The notes beneath the pieces are model-generated. The model ran no database searches, was not told where the DNA came from, and worked only from the letters and a program-made list of their open reading frames with translations. From an uncultured Granulosicoccaceae bacterium (lineage in GTDB: Bacteria > Pseudomonadota > Gammaproteobacteria > Granulosicoccales > Granulosicoccaceae), in the NCBI GenBank assembly GCA_937998875.1, contig CALLBO010000026.1:41440-105439 (forward strand): DNA of 64,000 nt. The letters run 5' to 3'. Of the stretch, positions 45,747-54,255 are shown in pieces (position 1 is the stretch's first letter; each line of letters opens with the position of its first letter). The position numbers and the translations under genes are program-made.

Positions 45747-46395
45747 AGATCCGCTGCCTTCCTTTTTAGCTCTGGCATGTGTGATGTTGCGATTCGTTTT
45801 TTTTTTCTCAATCTTTCTACTATCGGATTTCGGGGTATTGTAGATATGTTTCGGTGCAAACCCACTTATCTCATGTCATCGACTCACACCCTACACCTGG
45901 AGCTACCTAATTTATCCAGGCTGAACTGGCTATTACTGCGTAGCGTCTGTCTTCTTGGCCTTTGACGAGCTCATCAGCTTTGCGCAAAAATTCTACGTAA
46001 AAGACACGTCATTAATCACAGACAAGTGCAGTGTTAGCTGCTGCAACAATAACACCCGGTATCTGCCGCTGTAAAATACTCTAGCGGAGGATGATGGCAC
46101 ACGGGACATCACGAGGGTGATAACAATAGTATGTACGCTGTACTGTAGCGGTATTGGTGTTAACACGAGTCTGTTGGATATCATACGACGCCGGGCGCTC
46201 GAATCTGACCCGCCCGGTAAACTTGCCCTCGGGTGTGTTCAGACTAAGCCTACCGTAGTAACCGAGCGACGAGTAATAGAGCGTTTCAACCCGAAAAAAA
46301 TATACGCAGCAATAAACAGATAGTATTTAGTGCCCCTTCAAGACAGAAGGGGCACTAATGTTCATACCATTACGAACTCGGACGGCAGAACCCCC
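45747..46395. other. Intergenic gap upstream of the patatin gene
   Basis: No gene can be supported. Short open frames exist on both strands (45777-45965, 45993-46184, 46117-46323) but lack ribosome binding sites and recognisable features. A 13-bp perfect stem-loop is at 46327-46358 (separate entry). Confidence 0.45.
46327..46358 (-). terminator. 13-bp perfect stem-loop
   Basis: TTAGTGCCCCTTC and GAAGGGGCACTAA pair perfectly around AAGACA. It lies 38 bases beyond the stop of the minus-strand remnant at 46396-46551 and was probably its terminator. Neither side has a proper T-run. Confidence 0.6.
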
Positions 46396-46551
46396 CTATG
46401 GAAGTTTCTGAATAACAAACTGACCAACAGACGGTAAGCCGTTGGCAAAGTCAGTGTCGGCTGCATTGGTGTTCAACAGGGTGATGGGTGCGACGGGCTG
46501 TGTTTCTATATCACCAGAAGTAAATAGCAGTCCACTATCGGTGCCTGAATC
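46396..46551 (-). pseudogene. C-terminal remnant of a minus-strand gene
   Basis: Fifty-one codons are open to a TAG at 46396-46398. They encode GTDSGLLFTSGDIETQPVAP, then ITLLNTNAADTDFANGLPSV and GQFVIQKLP, which reads like the natural C terminus of a secreted or outer membrane protein. An in-frame stop lies just upstream (46552-46554) in an inverted repeat (GTGCCTGA...TCAGGCAC, 46541-46577). The stem-loop after the stop supports a former gene. The family is not recognised. Confidence 0.4.
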
Positions 46552-46725
46552 CTACATCTGCGTACTGAATCAGGCACGAGAATAGCGCCCGAAGAATCCC
46601 AATTCACGCGAACATAGGATCAGAATATTTTCAACTGGTTCTGGTTCACTTGCTCAGATTACTACGAATTCTCTTAGTACTGGTGCAAAAATGTACTCAC
46701 AGTGACATAAATCGAGCAGCATACA

Positions 46726-46774
46726 TATCTTCGCTCCGAAGATAAGGTTGGCCCTGTTTTTAGCAACCTCAGGG
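46726..46774 (+). promoter_or_regulatory. Structured urtA leader: hairpin plus H-type pseudoknot over the ribosome binding site
   Basis: A perfect hairpin TATCTTCG-CTC-CGAAGATA (46726-46744) is followed with no gap by stem 1, AGGTTG (46745-46750) with CAACCT (46764-46769). The loop of stem 1 contains CCCTG (46752-46756), which pairs with CAGGG (46770-46774). This is an H-type pseudoknot with loops of 1, 0 and 7 bases. The second stem includes AGGG, the Shine-Dalgarno sequence, seven bases before the urtA ATG. Folding should block translation. The layout resembles small translational riboswitches such as preQ1-I, but the sequence matches no class I know. Confidence 0.5.
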
Positions 46775-46781
46775 ATATCAA

Positions 46782-48068
46782 ATGAAACCTAGATCTACCT
46801 TTGTGCATGTGATCTGCGCAACAGGGCTTTGCCTCGCGAGTGCCGCCGCAACAGCTGCAGATACCATCAAAGTCGGTGTACTTCACTCTTTGTCAGGAAC
46901 AATGGCCATCAGTGAAACAACACTCAAAGACACCATGTTAATGCTTGTTGAACAGCAAAACGCCAAAGGCGGGCTGCTTGGTAAGGAGCTGGAAGCTGTG
47001 GTGGTCGATCCGGCATCTGACTGGCCGCTATTCGCAGAAAAGGCGCGCGAACTGATTGAAGTCAACGAGGTTGACGCTGTATTTGGAGCCTGGACATCGG
47101 TGTCCAGAAAATCAGTGTTACCGGTATTTGAAGAGCTCAATAGTCTGCTTTTTTATCCGGTTCAGTACGAAGGTGAAGAATCTTCAAAGAATGTCTTTTA
47201 TACAGGTGCGGCCCCCAACCAACAGGCTATTCCGGCCGTTGATTATCTGGAAGAGGAAGTGGGGGTTGAGCGCTGGATACTTGCAGGTACAGATTACGTC
47301 TACCCGCGTACCACCAACAAAATTCTCGAAGCTTACCTGTTAGACAAAGGTGTAGCCGCAGAAGATATCATGATCAACTACACGCCTTTCGGTCACTCAG
47401 ACTGGCAGTCGATTGTTTCTGACATCAAAAAGTTTGGTAGTACAGGTAAGAAGACTGCAGTAGTTTCGACAATCAATGGTGACGCGAACGTGCCGTTCTA
47501 CAAGGAACTCGGCACACAGGGCGTATCTGCTGAAGATATTCCAGTAATTGCTTTTTCTGTAGGCGAAGAAGAGTTATCAGGCATTGATACCGCGCCTCTG
47601 GTCGGCCATCTGGCAGCCTGGAACTACTTTATGAGTGTTGAAACTGATGAAAATGACGAGTTTATTGAAGGCTGGCACAAGTTTATTGGCACAGATGAGC
47701 GCGTTACCAACGACCCAATGGAAGCACACTACCTCGGCTTTAACATGTGGGTTAAAGCGGTAGAAAAAGCCGGAACCACTGATCCAGATGCCGTACAGGC
47801 AGCCATTATCGGTGTTTCAGTGCCGAACCTTACCGGTGGACTCTCATCTATGTTGCCCAACCATCACATCACCAAGCCGGTATTGATTGGTGAAATTCAG
47901 GACGATGGACAGTTCGATGTAGTCTCTGAAACTGATGGTCTGGTGGCCGGGGATGCCTGGTCTGACTTCCTGCCAGACTCAAAAGACATCGTAGCCGACT
48001 GGCGCAAGCCAATGATGTGCGGCAACTACAATGTTAAGACCGGTAAGTGTTCAGGGCAGAACCTGTAG
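46782..48068 (+). CDS. urtA: Urea ABC importer substrate-binding protein UrtA
   Basis: A 428-residue periplasmic binding protein. Signal peptide THVICATGL-type segment ends in AAATA before ADTIKVGVLHSLSGTMAISE, the UrtA N terminus. AAPNQQAIPAVDYL and WPLFAEKARELIEVNEVDAV are diagnostic of urea-binding UrtA rather than amino acid homologues. ATG at 46782 is preceded by AGGG inside a predicted pseudoknot. It opens urtABCDE, followed by a complete urease set. A hairpin lies behind it. Confidence 0.93.
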   Translation: MKPRSTFVHVICATGLCLASAAATAADTIKVGVLHSLSGTMAISETTLKDTMLMLVEQQNAKGGLLGKELEAVVVDPASDWPLFAEKARELIEVNEVDAVFGAWTSVSRKSVLPVFEELNSLLFYPVQYEGEESSKNVFYTGAAPNQQAIPAVDYLEEEVGVERWILAGTDYVYPRTTNKILEAYLLDKGVAAEDIMINYTPFGHSDWQSIVSDIKKFGSTGKKTAVVSTINGDANVPFYKELGTQGVSAEDIPVIAFSVGEEELSGIDTAPLVGHLAAWNYFMSVETDENDEFIEGWHKFIGTDERVTNDPMEAHYLGFNMWVKAVEKAGTTDPDAVQAAIIGVSVPNLTGGLSSMLPNHHITKPVLIGEIQDDGQFDVVSETDGLVAGDAWSDFLPDSKDIVADWRKPMMCGNYNVKTGKCSGQNL

Positions 48069-48103
48069 TCTCTAACTAAACCAAAATCTGAACAAGCTGT
48101 TGC

Positions 48104-48125
48104 GCTGCCGGCATTTGTCGGCAGC
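48104..48125 (+). terminator. Stem-loop between urtA and urtB
   Basis: GCTGCCG pairs perfectly with CGGCAGC around GCATTTGT, 35 bases after the urtA stop. It is followed by AATTTATG, not a T-run. Same place and shape as the hairpins after the other two binding-protein genes in the window. Confidence 0.6.
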
Positions 48126-48171
48126 AATTTATGCATCTGAAAAGAAAACAACAGTCAAGTTAAGGGCTACT

Positions 48172-49842
48172 GTGAGATCCACTGATAAGAGCAGCATACT
48201 GAAGCTCCATCCTAATATTCTTCTGGGCAGTAAAGCGCATCTAACAATAGTACTAACTATTTTTGCGCAGCTGTTTTTTCTACCGTTTAACGCATTAGCT
48301 CAAGAAAATACAGACAACGCGGTCATACTTGAAATTGCACCGAAGTTGTCCGACAAGAAAACCCGTAACAGTGCACTGGAACAGCTGATTGCGTCCGATG
48401 CACCAATGAGCCGAGAATGGCTGATAGCGCTTCTCGATGGTGTTTTGTACCTGCGAAAATCTGACTCCTTGCCTGTTTTTGCAGAGAAAAAAGGTAAAAG
48501 CTTCAAAATAGTTAATGCCAGTAACGGCAATCACGAAGGAGAAGCAGGTCGACGCGAAGTTTCTAAAATCAAAATCAACAATGCCATACGCGGCAAACTG
48601 CGTGCGGCAATCGCCAGTATCTCACTCAAGGATGATGACGTCGAAGTTCGGCTTCAGGCGGTAAAAACCATGACCCGCTCACTGAATGACAGTGACCTGG
48701 CTGCGATCTCCGAATACCTGCCTGAAGAAAGCGACAAGCGGGTTCAAAAAGCGATGCAGCTGGCATTGAATCTGGCTGATCTTTCAGATGCTGATGATCA
48801 AATAATAATCGATGCAGTCAACGCGATAGGCATCAACACTGATGATACCGTGACTCAAAAGTTGCGCGAGCTTTCGACCCAGACAGAAGCACCTGAGGTA
48901 GCAAATGCCGCCAGCGAAAGCCTAACGGTAATTGAAAAACGCATTTCCCTATACGAGAAAATCGAGACACTCTTTTTTGGATTAAGCCTCGGTTCTGTTT
49001 TAGCGATGGCGGCAATCGGACTGGCGATTACCTTTGGCGTGATGGGGGTAATCAATATGGCACATGGTGAAATGATCATGCTGGGTGCTTATACCACCTG
49101 GGCCATTCAAACCGTATTACCGGCATTTATTGAGTATTCGTTGTTTATTGCTGTACCTGCGGCTTTTCTAGTCGCATTTATGGTGGGGATGATAATAGAG
49201 ATCCTTGTCATTAGACATCTCTACGGCAGGCCGCTTGAGACACTCTTAGCTACGTTTGGTATTAGCCTCATTCTTCAGCAAACTGTGCGTACACTTATAT
49301 CACCACAGAATGTACCGGTTAGTAATCCCGCATGGATGTCTGGCTTGTGGGAGATAGACCCGGCTCTTTCTCTGGCAATTAACAGAGTTGTTATATTTTT
49401 CTTTTGCCTGTTTATCTTCTTTACCTTGATGTGGTTGCTTAAGTACACCAACTTCGGTCTCAAGGTACGTGCAGTCTCACAGAACAGACAAATGGCACGA
49501 GCGCTTGGCGCAAAGTCGGGCTCTATTGATGCACTAACGTTCGGGCTCGGGGCCGGTATTGCAGGTGTAGCAGGGGTAGCACTGACTCAGCTCAGTAACG
49601 TTGGACCGAATATGGGTCAGGCTTACATTGTCGACTCCTTTATGGTTGTAGTGTTTGGCGGTGTGGGTAATCTGTGGGGCACTTTACTGGCAGGTCTGTC
49701 ACTGGGTGTTTTTAACAAACTTCTTGAACCCTGGGCGGGCGCTGTGGTAGCAAAAATTGTGGTACTGGTTTTTATCATTATGTTTATACAGAAATACCCG
49801 AAAGGATTGTTTCCACAAAAGGGACGGGCTGCCGGTGATTAA
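48172..49842 (+). CDS. urtB: Urea ABC importer permease UrtB
   Basis: A 556-residue UrtB. I start at GTG 48172 because AAGGG lies six bases upstream and a signal peptide follows (LTIVLTIFAQLFFLPFNALA). A periplasmic N-terminal domain of about 230 residues precedes the LivH-like permease part, which starts near FFGLSLGSVLAMAAIGLAIT and has the VINMAHGEMIML motif and coupling loop RAVSQNRQMARALGAKSG. The long helical N-terminal extension is normal for proteobacterial UrtB. Works with UrtC. Confidence 0.92.
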   Translation: MRSTDKSSILKLHPNILLGSKAHLTIVLTIFAQLFFLPFNALAQENTDNAVILEIAPKLSDKKTRNSALEQLIASDAPMSREWLIALLDGVLYLRKSDSLPVFAEKKGKSFKIVNASNGNHEGEAGRREVSKIKINNAIRGKLRAAIASISLKDDDVEVRLQAVKTMTRSLNDSDLAAISEYLPEESDKRVQKAMQLALNLADLSDADDQIIIDAVNAIGINTDDTVTQKLRELSTQTEAPEVANAASESLTVIEKRISLYEKIETLFFGLSLGSVLAMAAIGLAITFGVMGVINMAHGEMIMLGAYTTWAIQTVLPAFIEYSLFIAVPAAFLVAFMVGMIIEILVIRHLYGRPLETLLATFGISLILQQTVRTLISPQNVPVSNPAWMSGLWEIDPALSLAINRVVIFFFCLFIFFTLMWLLKYTNFGLKVRAVSQNRQMARALGAKSGSIDALTFGLGAGIAGVAGVALTQLSNVGPNMGQAYIVDSFMVVVFGGVGNLWGTLLAGLSLGVFNKLLEPWAGAVVAKIVVLVFIIMFIQKYPKGLFPQKGRAAGD

Positions 49843-49846
49843 CGTG

Positions 49847-50947
49847 ATGAAGGGTGATCGTGGTGGCCAGATTCTACTTACACTCATACTGTCTGCAGCG
49901 GTGGTGCTGCCTTGTTTAAATATTTACTTACCGGCAGATAGTCCGTGGCATGTATCTACCTATCAATTGACTTTACTGGGTAAGTATCTGTGCTTTGCTC
50001 TGTTAGCCTTGTCAGTTGATTTGGTGTGGGGTTATATGGGGTTTCTAACACTCGGCCATGGTGCGTTCTTCGCACTCGGCGGATATGCCATCGGTATGTA
50101 TTTGATGCGCCAGGTTGGGGATCGCGGTGTATACGGCAATCCTGATCTGCCGGATTTCATGGTGTTTCTCAACTGGGAGCAGTTGCCCTGGTACTGGCTG
50201 GGTTTTGACTGGTTTGCAATTGCGTTTGTCGCCATGTTGTTCGTACCGGGACTGCTTGCATTCATATTCGGTTGGTTCGCGTTCCGCAGTCGGGTTAACG
50301 GTGTGTATCTTTCTATTATTTCGCAGGCGATGACTTATGCACTCATGCTCGCGTTCTTTCGTAACGAATTCGGCTTTGGCGGTAATAACGGTTTAACCGA
50401 TTTTAAGGAGTTACTTGGGTTTAGTTTGAGTAAAGACAGTACCCGTGTCGGGCTCTTTGTCGCATCAGCATTAGCATTGGTAGTCGGCTATTTAATGTGC
50501 CGATGGATCACTGCATCAAGAGCCGGCAGAGTGGTTGTTGCTATTAGGGATGCCGAGAATCGAGCGCGCTTTCTGGGCTACAAAGTAGAAAACTATCAAT
50601 TACTGGTTCTGGTAGTGTCTGCCATGCTCGCAGGTCTTGCCGGTGGCTTGTATGTACCACAGGCTGGCATTATCAACCCAGGTGAATTCTCACCATTAAA
50701 CTCCATCGAGATAGTCATTTGGGTAGCGATTGGCGGTAGATCAACATTATACGGGGCGGTATTTGGAGCGTTGCTGGTTAACTTTGTTAAGTCCTGGTTT
50801 ACGGCGGCGTTTCCAGAGTTCTGGATTTTTGTTCTGGGTGCACTGTTTGTGCTTACCACATTGTGGCTTCCCTATGGCGTCACCGGGTTAGGCAAGTCTT
50901 TATCTATAAGAAAAAAACCAACGGGTAAGGAAGGTTTGCCCGCATGA
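49847..50947 (+). CDS. urtC: Urea ABC importer permease UrtC
   Basis: A 366-residue LivM-type permease. The frame is open to 49757, inside urtB; the ATG at 49847, four bases after the urtB stop, is my choice, with GTG at 49835 or 49844 as alternatives. VWGYMGFLTLGHGAFFALGG and AIRDAENRARFLGYKVENYQ are typical UrtC segments. Ends in a four-base overlap (ATGA) with urtD. Confidence 0.92.
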   Translation: MKGDRGGQILLTLILSAAVVLPCLNIYLPADSPWHVSTYQLTLLGKYLCFALLALSVDLVWGYMGFLTLGHGAFFALGGYAIGMYLMRQVGDRGVYGNPDLPDFMVFLNWEQLPWYWLGFDWFAIAFVAMLFVPGLLAFIFGWFAFRSRVNGVYLSIISQAMTYALMLAFFRNEFGFGGNNGLTDFKELLGFSLSKDSTRVGLFVASALALVVGYLMCRWITASRAGRVVVAIRDAENRARFLGYKVENYQLLVLVVSAMLAGLAGGLYVPQAGIINPGEFSPLNSIEIVIWVAIGGRSTLYGAVFGALLVNFVKSWFTAAFPEFWIFVLGALFVLTTLWLPYGVTGLGKSLSIRKKPTGKEGLPA

Positions 50948-51771
50948 ACATAGAGCGCAGTCTATCATCCATAGATCAATATAGCGCAGCCGCGGCAGAT
51001 ACAGTAAGTGATCCCATTACAGCAGCGTATCAGGGAAAAACGCTACTGATGATGGAGGATGTCAGCGTCAGCTTCGATGGTTTCAAGGCCATTAATGAAC
51101 TGAACTTTTATGTCAATGAAGGTGAGTTGCGATGTGTTATCGGACCGAATGGTGCAGGCAAAACGACCATGATGGACATTGTCACCGGTAAAACCCGCCC
51201 AGATGCAGGCACCGTAATTTTCGGTGATGACATAAACCTGTTAAAGATGTCTGAGCCCGAAGTTGCCGAAGCCGGTATTGGTCGTAAATTTCAACAGCCT
51301 ACTGTGTTCGAGGCGTTAAGCGTATTTCAAAATCTTGAACTAGCCGCTAGTGGAAACCGTAGCCCGTGGAATCTGCTGCGCAAGCCTTTGAATACAGAGC
51401 AGCGAGACCACATTCAACAAGTCGCACTAACCATTGGCCTGACAGAACTGCTTGCGGCAGATGGGAGTGTGCTGTCACACGGGCAGAAACAATGGTTGGA
51501 AATTGGCATGTTATTGATGCAAAACCCGAAGCTGTTGCTGGTAGATGAGCCGGTGGCCGGAATGACTCATCAGGAGATGGATAAAACCGCAGAGCTTATT
51601 ACCAGTCTTGCGGGACAACACACAGTTGTAGTCGTCGAACATGATATGGATTTTGTCAGATCGTTAAACACCCGCGTTACCGTGCTGCATCAGGGCAGTG
51701 TGCTTGCCGAAGGTGCTATGCGGGACATTCAAAACAATCAGGAAGTCGTGCGGGTGTATCTTGGTGAATAG
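50944..51771 (+). CDS. urtD: Urea ABC importer ATPase UrtD
   Basis: A 275-residue ATPase. Walker A GPNGAGKTT, signature LSHGQKQWLEIGMLL (typical UrtD), Walker B LLLVDEP and VVVEHDM. About 30 extra residues (Ser/Ala-rich) stand at the N terminus compared with LivG. Overlaps urtC by four bases and urtE by eight. Confidence 0.94.
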   Translation: MNIERSLSSIDQYSAAAADTVSDPITAAYQGKTLLMMEDVSVSFDGFKAINELNFYVNEGELRCVIGPNGAGKTTMMDIVTGKTRPDAGTVIFGDDINLLKMSEPEVAEAGIGRKFQQPTVFEALSVFQNLELAASGNRSPWNLLRKPLNTEQRDHIQQVALTIGLTELLAADGSVLSHGQKQWLEIGMLLMQNPKLLLVDEPVAGMTHQEMDKTAELITSLAGQHTVVVVEHDMDFVRSLNTRVTVLHQGSVLAEGAMRDIQNNQEVVRVYLGE

Positions 51772-52471
51772 TACTCTTCTAACCATTAACGGACTTAATC
51801 ATTACTATGGTCAAAGTCATACGTTACGTGATATGCAACTCGAGGTGCCACACGCATGTTGTACCTGTTTAATGGGCAGGAACGGCGTCGGCAAGACAAC
51901 TTTGGCTAAGTGTTTGATGGGTCTTGAGACCGGCTCAAGTGGGGAAATAGTCTTTGACGGCATCGAGTTCATCAACAAACCTGCAGAAACCCGTGCACCC
52001 GCAGGCATAGGGTACGTGCCACAGGGGCGGCAGATCTTTCCACTACTCACGGTAGAAGAGAATATTCGCACTGGCTTTTTCTCAACCGGTAAGGCACCGG
52101 CTAAAATTCCGAGTATTGTCTACGAATTATTCCCCGTTCTACGTGACATGAAGAACCGACGCGGTGGTGATCTCTCCGGCGGGCAGCAACAACAACTCGC
52201 TATTGCGCGTGCACTGGTGGCAGAGCCTAAACTGCTGGTACTGGATGAACCTGCAGAGGGTATACAACCGAGTATTGTGAGTGAGATCGCCGATGTTGTT
52301 CGTATGCTTTGTCAGGATATGGGAATGGGTGTGCTCATCATTGAACAAAAACTGCCATTTATAAAAAAGGTGGCAGACAAATTCAGCATAATGGACCGTG
52401 GCAGAATAGTCGCCAGTGGCCAAATTCAAGAGCTGAATGATGATCTTGTACAAGAACACCTGGTGGTATAG
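51764..52471 (+). CDS. urtE: Urea ABC importer ATPase UrtE
   Basis: A 235-residue ATPase. I start at GTG 51764 (MNSTLLTINGLNHYYGQSHT), since the longer frame from 51698 lies inside urtD. Walker A GRNGVGKTT, signature LSGGQQQ, Walker B LLVLDEPAEG; the last motif is diagnostic for UrtE. Last importer gene; a small membrane ORF and the urease genes follow. Confidence 0.94.
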   Translation: MNSTLLTINGLNHYYGQSHTLRDMQLEVPHACCTCLMGRNGVGKTTLAKCLMGLETGSSGEIVFDGIEFINKPAETRAPAGIGYVPQGRQIFPLLTVEENIRTGFFSTGKAPAKIPSIVYELFPVLRDMKNRRGGDLSGGQQQQLAIARALVAEPKLLVLDEPAEGIQPSIVSEIADVVRMLCQDMGMGVLIIEQKLPFIKKVADKFSIMDRGRIVASGQIQELNDDLVQEHLVV

Positions 52472-52479
52472 GGCCTATT

Positions 52480-52501
52480 CAATTGACTTGGGCAATTGAC
52501 T
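52480..52501 (+). repeat. Direct repeat CAATTGACT x2
   Basis: CAATTGACT occurs at 52480-52488 and 52493-52501, 13 bases apart, between urtE and the small ORF. The CAATTG core is itself palindromic. Possible regulator site upstream of the TATAAT at 52535. Confidence 0.45.
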
Positions 52502-52534
52502 GAACCTACTGCTAATTGCTGCCAGCTATAGTAA

Positions 52535-52540
52535 TATAAT
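52535..52540 (+). promoter_or_regulatory. Possible -10 element before the urease genes
   Basis: A perfect TATAAT lies 22 bases before the small ORF start codon. No good -35 is found at the right distance, so activation by a regulator at the nearby direct repeat would be needed. The whole 90-base gap is A/T-rich. Confidence 0.35.
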
Positions 52541-52561
52541 TTAACCATACATGGAGGCTTT

Positions 52562-52732
52562 ATGAAAAATAGCTTTGTTGTACTATCATTGATCACCGTT
52601 TCGCAAGCTGCCATTGCGCATACTTCTTCGGCCTCATTCGTTGTTCATCTGATAGAGCACTCAATGACACCGGCGTTTGCTTTGTTGGCTTGTGCTGCAC
52701 TACTTATAGCTATTAACAAAAAAAGTCGTTAG
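52562..52732 (+). CDS. Small membrane protein between urtE and ureD (56 residues)
   Basis: A short gene of 56 codons. GGAGG lies four bases before the ATG, the strongest ribosome binding site in the cluster. Its stop overlaps the ureD GTG by one base (TAGTG), so ureD translation probably depends on it. The product has a signal peptide-like start (SFVVLSLITVSQAAIA), then HTSSASFVVHLIEHSMTPAF and a hydrophobic helix LLACAALLIAINKKSR. If cut after AIA, the mature protein begins with His and has two further His, a Glu and a Cys. It could bind nickel or act near the importer, recalling the His-rich start of HupE/UreJ, but no family is recognised. Confidence 0.75.
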   Translation: MKNSFVVLSLITVSQAAIAHTSSASFVVHLIEHSMTPAFALLACAALLIAINKKSR

Positions 52733-53577
52733 TGACTGCTGCAGCTACAGTCGAAACACAAGAGGCACCGGCTGCCGGGTGGAATGCTTCCCTGGCGCTT
52801 TCGTTTGAAGAATCTAATAAGCGTACAGTGATGCGCCGTCAACATAGTGGCCCTTTGCTGGTACAAAAGGCACTGTACCCTGAAGACGATACCTGTCATG
52901 CAGTACTGGTACATCCGCCATCGGGTATTGTCGGTGGAGATACATTGCAGTTAAACATCAACTCCTTTGATGGTAGTTCCGCGTTAGTGACCACCCCCGG
53001 AGCGACCCGGTTTTATCGCTCCGACGGACGCATTGCCCGGCAATCAATCACTATTGAAGTCAGTGGCGGCTCTCTGGAATGGCTGCCGCTGGAAACTATC
53101 TATTTTGATGAGTGCAATGCATCGCAATCTGCCACCATACAATTAAGCCGTAACAGCAGATACATTGGCTGGGAGATCAGTTGCTTCGGTCGCGCGGCCG
53201 GAAACTTTCCATTTACTACAGGCAATGCAAGTACACGTCTGGCGGTAGACCTTGACGGCACGCCACTGTTGCACGAAAAATTAAAAATCGATGGCAGCGT
53301 AGATATCGACCGTTTATCCGGTTTGCGAGGTTGTACTGTGTCTGGAACCATGTTGGCCTATGCGCCGGACTTTAATGTTCAGTACGCTCTGGAACAAGTG
53401 CGGGAGTTTTTGCCTGCAGATGAATTTGCATGCACGGGTTTTGATGGATTGCTCTTAGTACGTTACCTGGGTAACAGCTCTGAGAGAGCCAGAAACGGTT
53501 TTATCAGTGCCTGGAAAGTCGTCCGTCCACTGGCTCTACAACGTTTACCCTGTATGCCGAGAATCTGGTCAACATAA
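52732..53577 (+). CDS. ureD: Urease accessory protein UreD
   Basis: A 281-residue UreD, starting at GTG 52732. ALYPEDDTCHAVLVHPPSGI, VGGDTLQLNI, TTPGATRFYRSDG and SLEWLPLETIYFDECNA are characteristic. It forms the UreDFG complex that loads nickel into apo-urease. Start overlaps the stop of the small ORF upstream. Followed by ureA after 46 bases. Confidence 0.94.
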   Translation: MTAAATVETQEAPAAGWNASLALSFEESNKRTVMRRQHSGPLLVQKALYPEDDTCHAVLVHPPSGIVGGDTLQLNINSFDGSSALVTTPGATRFYRSDGRIARQSITIEVSGGSLEWLPLETIYFDECNASQSATIQLSRNSRYIGWEISCFGRAAGNFPFTTGNASTRLAVDLDGTPLLHEKLKIDGSVDIDRLSGLRGCTVSGTMLAYAPDFNVQYALEQVREFLPADEFACTGFDGLLLVRYLGNSSERARNGFISAWKVVRPLALQRLPCMPRIWST

Positions 53578-53623
53578 TCTAATTTTGGAAAATATTAACA
53601 TTACATAAAAGCAGAGTAATCCA

Positions 53624-53953
53624 ATGGAGCTAACCCCGAGAGAAAAAGACAAGCTGCTGCTGTTCACTGCAGCCTTACTTGCAGAGCGACGCCTGAAAAG
53701 AGGCTTGAAACTCAATTACCCGGAATCGATTGCCTACATCAGTATGGAAATCATAGAAGGGGCGCGTGACGGGCGTAGTGTCTCTGACTTAATGAACTAT
53801 GGGAGGACGCTTCTCACTACAGAGCAAGTAATGGACGAAGTACCAGCGCTGATTCATGACGTGCAGGTAGAAGCCACTTTTCCTGACGGCACCAAACTGG
53901 TTACTGTGCATGATCCCATTCTGCCACCAGCAAAGCAGGGAGCTAAAACATGA
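53624..53953 (+). CDS. ureA: Urease gamma subunit
   Basis: A 109-residue Ure[21 protein letters not shown] start and [19 protein letters not shown] are conserved, as is [20 protein letters not shown]. About nine residues longer than the usual 100 because of a C-terminal PAKQGAKT tail. Overlaps ureB by four bases. Confidence 0.96.
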   Translation: MELTPREKDKLLLFTAALLAERRLKRGLKLNYPESIAYISMEIIEGARDGRSVSDLMNYGRTLLTTEQVMDEVPALIHDVQVEATFPDGTKLVTVHDPILPPAKQGAKT

Positions 53954-54255
53954 TTCCGGGTGAGATAAAATGTGCTGACGGCAACATAGAGCTGAATGCC
54001 GATAGAGATACCCTCACTGTTGCAGTTGCAAACAAAGGTGATCGCCCGGTTCAGATTGGTTCGCACTATCATTTTTATGAAGTGAATCCGGCGCTGGATT
54101 TTGATCGTGAATCCAGCAGAGGCTTTCGGTTGAACATAGCAGCAGGCACTGCGGTGCGTTTCGAGCCGGGTCAGACCCGAACCGTTGAGCTTGTCGCACT
54201 GAGTGGCGACCGCAAGGTATACGGATTCAATCAACAAGTGATGGGTGATCTATGA
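53950..54255 (+). CDS. ureB: Urease beta subunit
   Basis: A 101-residue Ure[39 protein letters not shown] and [20 protein letters not shown] are family landmarks. Overlaps ureA and ureC by four bases each. Normal length; separate gamma and beta genes as in most proteobacteria. Confidence 0.96.
   Translation: MIPGEIKCADGNIELNADRDTLTVAVANKGDRPVQIGSHYHFYEVNPALDFDRESSRGFRLNIAAGTAVRFEPGQTRTVELVALSGDRKVYGFNQQVMGDL

Noticed and set aside
45777..46323. Three short ORFs in the gap upstream of the patatin gene
   Set aside because: They overlap each other on opposite strands and lack ribosome binding sites or any recognisable features.
46580..46725. Possible sigma54 promoter upstream of urtA
   Set aside because: I looked for the GG-N10-GC pattern; the nearest match has the wrong spacing.
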